Assembly: GCA_964502095.1 (NCBI GenBank) | Contig: CAZCUF010000010.1 | Span: 62,001-126,000, forward strand | Length of the DNA stretch: 64,000 nucleotides | Reading direction: 5' to 3' | Source of the DNA: JACPVF01 sp964502095 | GTDB lineage: Bacteria > Chloroflexota > Anaerolineae > Anaerolineales > Villigracilaceae | In this document: one piece after another, positions 16,435-24,278 of the stretch | How the letters are laid out: each line of letters begins with the position of its first letter | Position numbering within the stretch: position 1 is the stretch's first letter | Notes under the pieces: generated by a model | What the model was told of the DNA's origin: nothing | Seen by the model: the letters and a program-made list of their open reading frames with translations, nothing else | Databases searched by the model: none | Made by a program: the position numbers and the translations under genes

Positions 16435-16995
16435 ATGAACAAGGTGCTTGCCGAGCGCGCTTTACCCAACGGCCAAATCCTGCAAATCGTGGAAGGCGAT
16501 CTCACCGCGGAAAAAGTGGACGCCATCGTCAACGCGGCCAACGAATACTTGCAACATGGCGGCGGCGTGGCCTATGCCATCGTCCAAAAAGGCGGGGAGA
16601 CCATTCAGCAGGAAAGCGATGAATGGATTCGCAAACACGGGCGGGTTTCGCACGCGCATCCCGCGTGGACCTCGGGCGGGCTTCTGCCGGCGAAATATGT
16701 GATCCATGCTGTGGGGCCGGTGTGGGGTGACGGCGAGGAAAATGCCAAATTGGCGGCGGCAGTTCACGGGTCGCTGAAAGCGGCGGACGGGCTGGGATTA
16801 ACCTCCATTGCACTGCCCGCCATCTCAACCGGCATCTTTGGTTTTCCAAAGGGCCGCGCGGCAGGGGTAATCTTCAAAACCATCGCGCGCTATTTCGACG
16901 AACAGCCGGAATCAAAAATCCAACTAATCCGCATTGTGCTGTTCGATCAGTCCACAATCGACGCGTTTCTCGATGTTTGGAACGAAACGGAATAA
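16435..16995 (+). CDS. Macro domain protein (ADP-ribose-processing)
   Basis: A 186-residue, single-domain macro protein. Ligand-loop motifs are visible: VEGDLTAEKVDAIVNAANEY, the Gly-rich loop HGGGVAYAI, and PAISTGIFGFPKGRAAGV. This arrangement is typical of MacroD/YmdB-type hydrolases acting on O-acetyl-ADP-ribose or ADP-ribosylated targets. Its stop overlaps the start of the next gene (TAATG), suggesting translational coupling to a SpoU-type RNA methyltransferase. The substrate is not determinable. Confidence 0.92.
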   Translation: MNKVLAERALPNGQILQIVEGDLTAEKVDAIVNAANEYLQHGGGVAYAIVQKGGETIQQESDEWIRKHGRVSHAHPAWTSGGLLPAKYVIHAVGPVWGDGEENAKLAAAVHGSLKAADGLGLTSIALPAISTGIFGFPKGRAAGVIFKTIARYFDEQPESKIQLIRIVLFDQSTIDAFLDVWNETE

Positions 16996-17768
16996 TGATC
17001 ACTTCCAGTCAGAATCCAAAATTGAAGTTGGCGCGCGCTTTGCTTGGCCGCGCCAAAGAACGGCGCGAAGAGCAGGCATTCGTGGCCGAAGGCGTGCGGC
17101 TGGTGGAAGAAGCCGCGCATGCAGACTGGCCGATTCAATTTGTTTTATACACCGATGGAATCAGTCCGCGCGGACTGGCATTGATTCAAACCTTGCAAGC
17201 GAAAGGCACGGACGTGGAGGAAGTTTCCGCAGATTTGATGCAATCGGTCAGCGAAACCGAGACAACGCAGGGTCTGCTGGCTGTGTTGAACGATGCGCAA
17301 TTGCCCATTCCCGATTCTCCAAATTTTATGTTCATCCCCGATCAAATCCGCGATCCGGGCAACCTCGGCACGTTGATCCGTTCGGCGGCCGCGGCGGGCG
17401 TGCAGGCAATCTTACTGCCGCCCGATACTGCCGATGCCTTCGCGCCGAAAGTCGTCCGCGCCGGCATGGGCGCGCACTTTCGTGTGCCGATTCGCGAAAT
17501 GAGCTGGGAGGAAATTAAATCCGCAACCGGGGCATTGACAGTCTATCTGGCCGACATGGACGGAAAATCCTGCTGGGATTTGGATTTACGCGCGCCGCTG
17601 GCCTTGATCGTGGGCAACGAAGCCGGCGGCACCAGCGAAGAAGCGCGTCAACTGACAAAGAATAAAATCTGCATCCCAATGCCGGGAAAAGTCGAATCTT
17701 TGAATGCAGGCGTGGCAGGGTCGGTGTTGATGTTCGAGGTGGTAAGGCAGAGAACATCCGCCGGTTGA
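16995..17768 (+). CDS. SpoU/TrmH-family RNA 2'-O-methyltransferase
   Basis: A 257-residue protein. The N-terminal substrate-binding domain (ITSSQNPKLKLARALL, EEQAFVAEGVRLVEEA) precedes a SPOUT catalytic domain with the three motifs: QIRDPGNLGTLIRSAAAAG, LALIVGNEAGGTSEEA and IPMPGKVESLNAGVAGSVL. These form the SAM-binding trefoil knot. The ATG at 16995, overlapping the macro gene stop, is preferred over the frame's earlier start at 16977. The target nucleotide in rRNA or tRNA cannot be told. Confidence 0.92.
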   Translation: MITSSQNPKLKLARALLGRAKERREEQAFVAEGVRLVEEAAHADWPIQFVLYTDGISPRGLALIQTLQAKGTDVEEVSADLMQSVSETETTQGLLAVLNDAQLPIPDSPNFMFIPDQIRDPGNLGTLIRSAAAAGVQAILLPPDTADAFAPKVVRAGMGAHFRVPIREMSWEEIKSATGALTVYLADMDGKSCWDLDLRAPLALIVGNEAGGTSEEARQLTKNKICIPMPGKVESLNAGVAGSVLMFEVVRQRTSAG

Positions 17769-17780
17769 ACGGCCTGAGTC

Positions 17781-17860
17781 GGCGGCCGAGAAGCGTATCG
17801 AAACCAACAATAAGATTATTTCTTGAACATGGGCGGCCTCGATACGAGCTTTACCCTGTT
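17781..17860. repeat. Imperfect inverted-repeat element
   Basis: GGCGGCCGAGAAGCGTATCG near 17781 is largely complementary to the stretch around 17831-17857 containing CTCGATACGAGCTT. It forms a long, imperfect stem over an AT-rich centre. It fills the gap between the methyltransferase and DUF711 genes and resembles a REP-like palindromic element or a bulky stem-loop. Confidence 0.45.
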
Positions 17861-17881
17861 CGACCATTGAGAGAACATAAA

Positions 17882-19093
17882 ATGAAAATCCGTTCCATCA
17901 CTTACTTCTGCAATCCCAATTGGCCTTTGAATGAATCCAAACTGCGCGAGGCGGGCGATTTTCTCACACAGGCAAAAGCCGCCTATCAAGCCGCGGGTTA
18001 CGAAGTCCAAACCACGCGGCTGGCAACGATTCCATTTCCGCGCTTGCTAAACGGAGAAGTGAGCAAGACTACGCAATTGGCGCAGGAGATCGAGTCCATT
18101 GCGAAACAAATCGAGGTGGGCTATGTGTCCCTCGGCCCGGCGCTGATGGATTTTCCCGAAAGTTACGCGGTCATTCCCGAGGCCATCGCGGCCAGTCAAA
18201 ATGTTTTCTTTGGCGGCATAATGGCCGATCAAAACACCGGCGTTTCGCTCGCGGCCGTCAGAGCTTGTGCGGAGGTGATCGTCAAGTCCGCGCCGATTGA
18301 CCCGAACGGATTCGCCAACCTGCGTTTCGCCGCGCTGGCCAACGTCCCGGCAGGCGCGCCTTTCTTCCCCGCCGCGTATCATACCGGCGACGATTCGATA
18401 TTCGCGATTGCGGTCGAAGCCGCGGACCTAGCGGTCGAGGCGTTCACCAACGCGAAAACTTTGGACGAGGGCCGCCGTGCCTTGATCGCGGAAATCGAAA
18501 AACATGGGAACACATTGGCGAAAATCGCTGGCACTCAGCTATGGAACGTCTATTTCGGCGGAATTGATTTTTCGCTCGCTCCATTTCCGGATGACGCGCA
18601 TTCGCTGGGCCGCGCCGTCGAACAAATGGGAATTCCGAAAATCGGACTGCACGGATCGTTAGCCGCCGCCGCACTCCTGACCGAAGCCCTGGAGCGCGCC
18701 AATTTTCTGCATACCGGCTTCAGCGGATTCATGCAACCTGTGCTCGAAGATTCGGTACTGGCGCGCCGGGCCGCGGAGGGCGTACTCACCATAAAAGATT
18801 TGTTGTTGTATTCCACAGTCTGCGGGACGGGATTGGATACCGTTCCGCTCCCGGGCGATACGACCACCGATCAGCTTGTTCCGCTACTGCTCGATCTTTC
18901 CGCGCTTGCCTTGCGACTCGATAAACCGCTTACCGCGCGGCTGATGCCTGTTCCCGGCAAAAAAGCCGGCGACGCCACCAGTTTCGATTTCGGATTCTTC
19001 GCCAACAGCAAAGTGATGACGCTGGAAGCGCAGTCATTGAATTCATCACTGGCAGGCGACGAAACGTTCTCGATACAATCGCGTTCAAAGTAA
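17882..19093 (+). CDS. DUF711 (UPF0210) family protein
   Basis: A 403-residue protein matching the DUF711 family, whose fold resembles glycyl-radical enzymes but whose function is unknown. Recognisable segments are RSITYFCNPNWPLNESKLRE, FFPAAYHTGDDSIFAIAVE, VYFGGIDFSLAPFPDD and YSTVCGTGLDTVPLPGDT. The ATG at 17882 is chosen because the family N-terminus starts there, although the frame is open from 17765. It is followed by a gene-free stretch. Confidence 0.85.
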   Translation: MKIRSITYFCNPNWPLNESKLREAGDFLTQAKAAYQAAGYEVQTTRLATIPFPRLLNGEVSKTTQLAQEIESIAKQIEVGYVSLGPALMDFPESYAVIPEAIAASQNVFFGGIMADQNTGVSLAAVRACAEVIVKSAPIDPNGFANLRFAALANVPAGAPFFPAAYHTGDDSIFAIAVEAADLAVEAFTNAKTLDEGRRALIAEIEKHGNTLAKIAGTQLWNVYFGGIDFSLAPFPDDAHSLGRAVEQMGIPKIGLHGSLAAAALLTEALERANFLHTGFSGFMQPVLEDSVLARRAAEGVLTIKDLLLYSTVCGTGLDTVPLPGDTTTDQLVPLLLDLSALALRLDKPLTARLMPVPGKKAGDATSFDFGFFANSKVMTLEAQSLNSSLAGDETFSIQSRSK

Positions 19094-19222
19094 AAAGCAA
19101 TTAGACGGATCGAAATCCGCCATAGATAAACACGGACAAATACTGCTCAAACACAATGAGCCGTCTTTCAATCCAGTGTACCCACGTCCATAAACATAAA
19201 TTCCAAAATCGCTTTCTAAAGT

Positions 19223-19283
19223 CTGTATGCAAATTAATGGCATGTCACTCCGAACGCAGTGAGGAGTCTTGAGTTTTGGCCTT
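19223..19283. repeat. Interspersed 61-bp repeat, copy 2
   Basis: Same orientation as the copy at 5068-5128, with 54/61 identity and no gaps. The reverse reading encodes a shared run, KTPHC(I/V)(Q/R)(R/S)DMPLICIQ, which explains two look-alike spurious ORFs on the minus strand. Confidence 0.8.
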
Positions 19284-19435
19284 CCAAAGGTGGAAGCAAA
19301 GATTTTTCGTCGCTTCACTCCTCATAATGACACTAAAAAGGATTTTGCATACAAACCCCAACAAATTATTTCACCAGTTTCGCGCTTTATCAATTTATAT
19401 CCCATCGAATCTGGAACAAATTAGACCGAATCGAT

Positions 19436-19441
19436 TATAAT
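19436..19441 (+). promoter_or_regulatory. -10 box of ilvE
   Basis: A perfect TATAAT. The position expected for -35 (TGGAAC or nearby) is a poor match. The start near 19448 would give a leader of about 37 bases with a GGAGG. Confidence 0.45.
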
Positions 19442-19484
19442 TCGTGCGTAAGAGTTGGTCCCAATTCCTTACTGGAGGTGTCTT

Positions 19485-20402
19485 GTGGATCTCTCGAAGC
19501 ACGCGTACTTTGAGGGAAAAGTTGTTCTGCTTGCAGACGCAAAGATTAATATAGCGACTCACGGCTTTCTTTATGGTACAGCCGTCTTTGGCGGCATACG
19601 AGCTTACTGGAACGAAGAGCAGAAGAAGCTCTTCGTTTTTCGTCCCTGGGATCACTATCATCGTTTACTGCACTCGGCGCACATGATGGCGATCCAAACG
19701 AGCTTCGACGAAGAAAGCCTGATCGACCAGACGTTGGACCTGCTCCGCCTCGATCATTATCAGCAGGACGTTTACATGCGCCCAACGTTCTACAAGGCCG
19801 ATCTGGGCATCGGAGTGAAACTGCACGGATTAAAAGACGAGTTCTGTCTGTTTACCATGCCGTACGAAAAATATGTCAAGAACGACACCGACGCGCATGT
19901 AACTGTCTCCTCCTGGCGCCGCATCGACGATAACATGATCCCGGCGCGCGGAAAAGTGGCGGGCGCATACGCCAACTCTGCATTGATCAAGACCGACGCC
20001 AACCTGGCCGGCTTCGACGAGGCGCTGGTGCTGGACCAAAACGGTCACGTCTCGGAAGGTTCGGCGATGAATATCTTTATGATTCGCGATGGCGTGGTCA
20101 TCACGCCGCCCGTCACGGATAATATTCTCGAAGGCATCACGCGTAAATCGGTTATCGAAATCCTTCGCAACGACATGGGAATCCAGGTGGTCGAGCGCTC
20201 CATTGACCGCACAGAAGTAGCCATCGCCGAAGAGTTTTTTATGACCGGCACCGCGGCGCAGATCACGGCTGTAACCAAAGTGGATCACCGCCCCATCGGC
20301 CGGGGAACCATGGGACCAGTGACATCCAAACTGCGTGAAATGTATGAGGATATTTTGCGCGGCAGGGTGAAAAAATATTTGCAGTGGAATGTGGCAGTTT
20401 AA
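19485..20402 (+). CDS. ilvE: Branched-chain amino acid aminotransferase
   Basis: A 305-residue class IV PLP aminotransferase that interconverts Leu/Ile/Val and their keto acids. Visible motifs are THGFLYGTAVFGGIRAYW, the PLP-lysine region (YANSALIKTDANLAGFDEAL), GHVSEGSAMNIF, and GTAAQITAV for the cofactor phosphate. The start is GTG at 19485, since GGAGG sits 7 bases upstream; the longer in-frame start at 19455 has no ribosome-binding site. It is monocistronic with its own terminator. Confidence 0.95.
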   Translation: MDLSKHAYFEGKVVLLADAKINIATHGFLYGTAVFGGIRAYWNEEQKKLFVFRPWDHYHRLLHSAHMMAIQTSFDEESLIDQTLDLLRLDHYQQDVYMRPTFYKADLGIGVKLHGLKDEFCLFTMPYEKYVKNDTDAHVTVSSWRRIDDNMIPARGKVAGAYANSALIKTDANLAGFDEALVLDQNGHVSEGSAMNIFMIRDGVVITPPVTDNILEGITRKSVIEILRNDMGIQVVERSIDRTEVAIAEEFFMTGTAAQITAVTKVDHRPIGRGTMGPVTSKLREMYEDILRGRVKKYLQWNVAV

Positions 20403-20406
20403 ACGA

Positions 20407-20436
20407 ACAGGCGGCTCAATGAGCCGCCTGTTTTTT
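20407..20436 (+). terminator. Terminator of ilvE
   Basis: A 12-bp perfect stem (20407-20418 with 20420-20431) followed by T residues to 20436. It lies between the convergent ilvE and minus-strand genes and may work in both directions. Confidence 0.9.
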
Positions 20437-20438
20437 CG

Positions 20439-21173
20439 TCAGCGATTCTTTTTGAACCTGATCAGAATCAAGTTCTTCTTACAATCGGTATAGGTATCGA
20501 TATAAACGTTTTCCGAGAGCGGCAGGCCTGCCAGATCGAGCAGTTGAACGTACAGCGTCCCGTTCGACGCGGCCGGTTGCGTTCCGAGGAAAAATTCAAA
20601 ACCCGATTTGCCATAGGCAGGCGTGACGCCGCTTACCTGAGTCATTTCGATGCGTTTCCCGTCCAGCGTTCCCACCAGGCGGACCACCATGCCGATCACG
20701 TCGCTATTGTTGGAATCCACTACTGTGCCGCCCACTCCGAACCAGTTGCAGGCCGCTTCAGGATGAATAATGGTGCTTTGAATCGGGTTCCATGTGCCGG
20801 AAAAAGGCGCTTTCGGCGTCGCAGTTGGGATGGGAGTCTTCGTCGGAGGCACGAGCGAGAATCCGGTCGGGGAAGGAATCGGCGTGAACGTCGGCCGCGG
20901 CGTATCCGTGATGGTCGGTTCAATTGTCGGGCTGGCCGTCCAAGTCGGTTCGAAGCTGAGCGGAGTGATCGTAAAGGTGGGAAGCGCAATCGGCTCGCGC
21001 GGCGGCAATGGATTTAAAGGGGATTTTGGGGAAACGAAAATCAAAACGAAATACAGCCCAATGCAAATCGTAATGAGCAGAAATAGAATTGAAAGCATGT
21101 CCCACAGTTCCAGGCGCGCTCCGCCGGAATTTTTTTCAGGTGCATCCACATCGGAATAATCGTAACGGCTCAT
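20439..21173 (-). CDS. Membrane-anchored protein with Thr/Pro stalk, unknown function
   Basis: A 244-residue protein. A short acidic cytoplasmic N-terminus precedes one transmembrane helix (LSILFLLITICIGLYFVLIF). A stalk of about 70 residues rich in Thr, Pro and Ser leads to a globular C-terminal domain with WNPIQSTIIHPEAACNWFGV and two further parts of a beta-sandwich. The Cys in ACNW and that in YTDCKKN may pair. I do not recognise the family. The ATG at 21173 (with GAGAG upstream) is preferred to a TTG at 21185. It follows the PpiC lipoprotein gene by about 20 bases, so it is probably in the same transcript. Confidence 0.7.
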   Translation of the reverse strand: MSRYDYSDVDAPEKNSGGARLELWDMLSILFLLITICIGLYFVLIFVSPKSPLNPLPPREPIALPTFTITPLSFEPTWTASPTIEPTITDTPRPTFTPIPSPTGFSLVPPTKTPIPTATPKAPFSGTWNPIQSTIIHPEAACNWFGVGGTVVDSNNSDVIGMVVRLVGTLDGKRIEMTQVSGVTPAYGKSGFEFFLGTQPAASNGTLYVQLLDLAGLPLSENVYIDTYTDCKKNLILIRFKKNR

Positions 21174-21193
21174 GGAATCTCTCAATTTATGGT

Positions 21194-22090
21194 TTACGGC
21201 GCCAGTGTGACCTTACTGGCCGCGCGTTTTTGCTGAACCCATTGCTGTAAGGCGGCCTCCTGCAAAGCCAGCAACGCGTCTGGCGAAAGCGGATGCTGTG
21301 GGTCGTGCTCCAGCACTTTGATAATGTGAAAACCCGACACCGTGGAAATCGGGTCGCTGTATGCGCCCACATTCAAATTGAATGCGGCGGCTTCCACATT
21401 CGCATCCAACAAATAACCGCGCGGCACCCAGCCAAGTTCGCCGTGCGTTACAGGATCATACGTGGCGGCCAGTTCCGAGAAATCCGCGCCATCCTTTAAT
21501 TGATCGAGCACGGCGTTCGCATCGTCCTGATTATAGGTCAGAATTTGTTGCAAGTGCACCTGCTCGGCAGTACTGGGTACACCTGCCGCGATCTTGTCGC
21601 GCATCCATGCCGCCTCAGCCGAGCGTTTTAAAGACAAACGAAACGACTCATCCGTATAGCCGTGATCGGACTCCCATTTTGCGAGAGCATCCGCACTGCC
21701 GAGTTGATTCGCCAACGCGTCCACGCGGGACTGGAGGTCTGTTTCCGTTAAATCGAAACCTTCCGCCCCGGCTTCCTGCGCCAATAACACTTGCGCGATC
21801 AAGTCATTCAGCACGGTCTTGGCCGCGTCCTGATCTGAAACTGTTTTTCCAAGTTTTTGCTGAGCGGTTTTGTACCGGCTGAGCTCCGCGTCGTAATCGG
21901 CTTGCGTAATGTATTCGCCGTTTACCTCCGCCACAGAAGGCGGCGGCGTGGGAGTCGGCGGTATCGGCGTCGCGGTCGGCAAAATAGGCGTGGGCGTGTT
22001 CGGGGTCCCGAAAAGAGAACCGCAGGCAGAAAGCCCAAGAGCCAGAATCAAAATCAGTTGTAACAGGATAAAACGGGGGCGTAAAAACAT
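21194..22090 (-). CDS. PpiC/SurA-type peptidyl-prolyl isomerase lipoprotein
   Basis: A 298-residue exported lipoprotein. The signal peptide ends in the lipobox LSAC (Cys 23), followed by a Pro/Thr-rich linker. A SurA-N-like helical region (EVNGEYITQADYDAELSRYK) then leads to a parvulin domain (LQQILTYNQDDANAV, GELGWVPRGYL, VSGFHIIKVLE). This is a PrsA-like foldase acting outside the membrane. The start is probably leaderless: TATAAT (minus strand, 22098-22103) is 7 bases before the ATG. Confidence 0.9.
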   Translation of the reverse strand: MFLRPRFILLQLILILALGLSACGSLFGTPNTPTPILPTATPIPPTPTPPPSVAEVNGEYITQADYDAELSRYKTAQQKLGKTVSDQDAAKTVLNDLIAQVLLAQEAGAEGFDLTETDLQSRVDALANQLGSADALAKWESDHGYTDESFRLSLKRSAEAAWMRDKIAAGVPSTAEQVHLQQILTYNQDDANAVLDQLKDGADFSELAATYDPVTHGELGWVPRGYLLDANVEAAAFNLNVGAYSDPISTVSGFHIIKVLEHDPQHPLSPDALLALQEAALQQWVQQKRAASKVTLAP

Positions 22091-22097
22091 CGTCCAG

Positions 22098-22103
22098 ATT
22101 ATA
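22098..22103 (-). promoter_or_regulatory. -10 box, PpiC lipoprotein gene (possible leaderless start)
   Basis: TATAAT on the minus strand, 7 bases before the ATG at 22090, which leaves no room for a Shine-Dalgarno. Confidence 0.5.
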
Positions 22104-22104
22104 C

Positions 22105-22140
22105 CGAAAAAGTAAGGGCAGGTCTGAATGAGACCTGCCC
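22105..22140 (-). terminator. Terminator of groESL
   Basis: On the minus strand, a perfect 10-bp stem (arms 22131-22140 and 22116-22125) is followed by TTACTTTTTC. It lies just after the groEL stop. Confidence 0.85.
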
Positions 22141-22150
22141 TCGGGTCGGT

Positions 22151-23809
22151 TTAGTAGTCCATCCCACCCATGCCGCCAGGAGGCATGGCAGGCGCCTTTT
22201 CCTTTTCAGGAATATCGGTGACGAGCACATCGGTGGTGAGAATCATCGAAGCGATGGAGGCGGCGTTTTCGAGCGCGCCGCGCACAACCTTGACCGGGTC
22301 AATCACACCGGCTTCGATCATGTCCACATATTTGCTGGTGAGCACGTTGTAGCCAATGTTCTTGTTCTTCTTCTCGGCGGCAGTGCGGCGGACGGTGTCA
22401 ATGATAACGGAACCATCCTGACCGGCGTTGGAGGCCAGTTTACGAATCGGGGCTTCGAGCGCTTTCTTGACGATGTTGATGCCCACGCGGATCTCGCTGT
22501 CGTCGTCGCCGTTTTCTTTAGCGAGTTTGTCCAATTTGGAACCGGCGTTGATGAGGGAAATCTCACCGCCAGGGACAATGCCTTCCTCCACTGCGGCGCG
22601 CGCAGCAGAGAGCGCATCTTCGACGCGATGTTTCTTTTCCTTCATTTCGGTTTCGGTCGCGGCGCCCACGCGGACGATGGCAACGCCGCCGCTCAACTTG
22701 GCGAGGCGTTCCTGAAGTTTTTCCTTATCGTAATCGCTGGTGCTCTTGTCGATCTCGGCGCGAATTTCCTTGATGCGGCCTTCGATCTCGCCCTTCTTGC
22801 CTTTGCCGCCAACGAGGGTGGTGTTCTCTTTATCGGAGACAACCTTCTCAGCCTTACCGAGATCCTGCAATGTAGCGGTTTCGAGTTTGCGTCCGGTCTC
22901 TTCGGCGATAACAGTCCCGCCGGTGAGAATGGCAATATCCTGTAACATCGCCTTGCGGCGGTCGCCGAAGCCGGGGGCTTTGACAGCCAGCACGTTTAGC
23001 ATGCCGCGCAGTTTGTTCAGCACGAGTGTAGCCAGCGCTTCGCCGTCAATATCTTCAGCGATGATGACGAGATCGCGCTTGCCGATCTGAACCATTTTCT
23101 CGAGCAGAGGGACGATATCCGCCGCGGCGGAAATTTTCTTCTCATTGATCAGGATATACGGTTCGGAAATGACCGCTTCCATGTGTTCGGTATCGGTGAT
23201 GAAATACGCCGAAAGATAACCGCGGTCGAATTGCATGCCTTCCACAAATTCCTGTTCGAACTGCAGGGATTTGGATTCTTCGACGGTGATCACGCCGTCT
23301 TTGCCAACCTTATCCATTACATCGGCGATCAAACTTCCGATCTCGCTGTCGGCGGCGGAGTTGGTGGCCACCGAACCGATATCGCCCTTGGTGTCGATCT
23401 TGACCGACATCTTGCGCAGTTCTTCGACCACCGAGTCGACCGCCATTTCGATGCCGCGTTTAATGAGCATCGGGTTATAACCGGCTTCGAGCGCCTTCAA
23501 GCCTTCGTTGACGATGGCATGCGCCAATACAGTCGAGGTGGTAGTGCCGTCGCCGGCGATGTCGTTGGTCTTGGTCGCGGCTTCCTTGAGAAGCTGTGCG
23601 CCCATATTTTCAAACGGGTCTTCCAATTCGATTTCCTTCGCGACGGAAACGCCGTCGTGAGTAACCGTGGGGGAACCAAACTTGCGATCCACCGCCACAT
23701 TGCGGCCTTTCGGACCGAGCGTGGCGCCTACCGCATTCGCGACCACATTCATACCGTTCTTCAATTTGCGGCGAGCTTCTTCGGAAAAAACGAGTTGCTT
23801 GGCAGTCAT
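22151..23809 (-). CDS. groEL: Chaperonin GroEL
   Basis: A 552-residue group I chaperonin, complete from AKQLVFSEEARRKLKNGMN to the Gly/Met tail (MPPGGMGGMDY). ATPase motifs LGPKGRNV and AGDGTTTSTVLAHAI are present. It forms the double ring that folds proteins with GroES. It lies 18 bases downstream of groES in the same operon, with AGGAGG before the ATG, under CIRCE/HrcA control. This is the only groEL in the window. Confidence 0.99.
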   Translation of the reverse strand: MTAKQLVFSEEARRKLKNGMNVVANAVGATLGPKGRNVAVDRKFGSPTVTHDGVSVAKEIELEDPFENMGAQLLKEAATKTNDIAGDGTTTSTVLAHAIVNEGLKALEAGYNPMLIKRGIEMAVDSVVEELRKMSVKIDTKGDIGSVATNSAADSEIGSLIADVMDKVGKDGVITVEESKSLQFEQEFVEGMQFDRGYLSAYFITDTEHMEAVISEPYILINEKKISAAADIVPLLEKMVQIGKRDLVIIAEDIDGEALATLVLNKLRGMLNVLAVKAPGFGDRRKAMLQDIAILTGGTVIAEETGRKLETATLQDLGKAEKVVSDKENTTLVGGKGKKGEIEGRIKEIRAEIDKSTSDYDKEKLQERLAKLSGGVAIVRVGAATETEMKEKKHRVEDALSAARAAVEEGIVPGGEISLINAGSKLDKLAKENGDDDSEIRVGINIVKKALEAPIRKLASNAGQDGSVIIDTVRRTAAEKKNKNIGYNVLTSKYVDMIEAGVIDPVKVVRGALENAASIASMILTTDVLVTDIPEKEKAPAMPPGGMGGMDY

Positions 23810-23827
23810 TGTTGATACCTCCTGAAA

Positions 23828-24124
23828 TTATTCGACCACACCGAGGATGTCGCTCTCGCGCAAGATAAGCAGTTTCTTGCCGTTCATCTTGACCTCGGTC
23901 CCGGAATATTTGGCAAAAAGAACCTTATCGCCAACTTTAACGTCCATCGCGATGCGCTTGCCTTGGTCATCGCGGTCGCCGGGGCCGACAGCCATAATTT
24001 TGCCTTCCTGCGGCTTCTCTTTAGCGGTTTCGGGCAGAATAATACCGCCTGCAGTCATTTCTTCCTGTTCGATGGGTTCGATGAGAACGCGGCCACCGAG
24101 CGGTTTGAAAGAAATTTTTGCCAT
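23828..24124 (-). CDS. groES: Co-chaperonin GroES
   Basis: A 98-residue co-chaperonin: FKPLGGRVLIEPIEQEEMTA, the mobile loop (GGIILPETAKEKPQ), VKVGDKVLFAKYSGTEVK and the C-terminal LLILRESDILGVVE. It caps the GroEL ring. It is the first gene of the operon; AGGAGGAAC precedes the ATG and the CIRCE element lies 41 bases upstream. Confidence 0.99.
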   Translation of the reverse strand: MAKISFKPLGGRVLIEPIEQEEMTAGGIILPETAKEKPQEGKIMAVGPGDRDDQGKRIAMDVKVGDKVLFAKYSGTEVKMNGKKLLILRESDILGVVE

Positions 24125-24164
24125 AGTTCCTCCTGAATGAAATGTTTAGTGGATAAGCACCAAA

Positions 24165-24191
24165 TTAGCACTCTGCCTTTCAGAGTGCCAG
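24165..24191 (-). promoter_or_regulatory. CIRCE operator (HrcA site) of groESL
   Basis: TTAGCACTC, a 9-base spacer, then GAGTGCCAG. Seven of nine positions of the second arm match the consensus GAGTGCTAA. It overlaps the predicted transcription start, which is the usual place for HrcA repression of heat-shock operons. Confidence 0.96.
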
Positions 24192-24194
24192 CAA

Positions 24195-24223
24195 ATCATA
24201 CCGTTCGATTCAGCCTGCGTCAA
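24195..24223 (-). promoter_or_regulatory. Promoter of groESL
   Basis: On the minus strand: TTGACG (24218-24223), a 17-base spacer and TATGAT (24195-24200). The start falls near 24188, inside CIRCE. Confidence 0.85.
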
Positions 24224-24278
24224 GGGAACTTTATAAACTCTTACACAATTCTGATATTTTTACCCCCTCAGCTTCCAC

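Larger units (their letters stand above)
19094..19484 (+). other. Gene-free interval upstream of ilvE
   Basis: About 390 bases without a credible gene. It holds the second 61-bp repeat copy (19223-19283), a further GCTTCACTCCTC-type tail that may belong to the same element, an AT-rich zone, and the ilvE -10 box at 19436-19441. No riboswitch or attenuator motif was recognised. Confidence 0.6.

Noticed and set aside
22628..23815. Several plus-strand open frames across the groEL region
   Set aside because: They are antisense to groEL, which is certain; they arise from codon bias.
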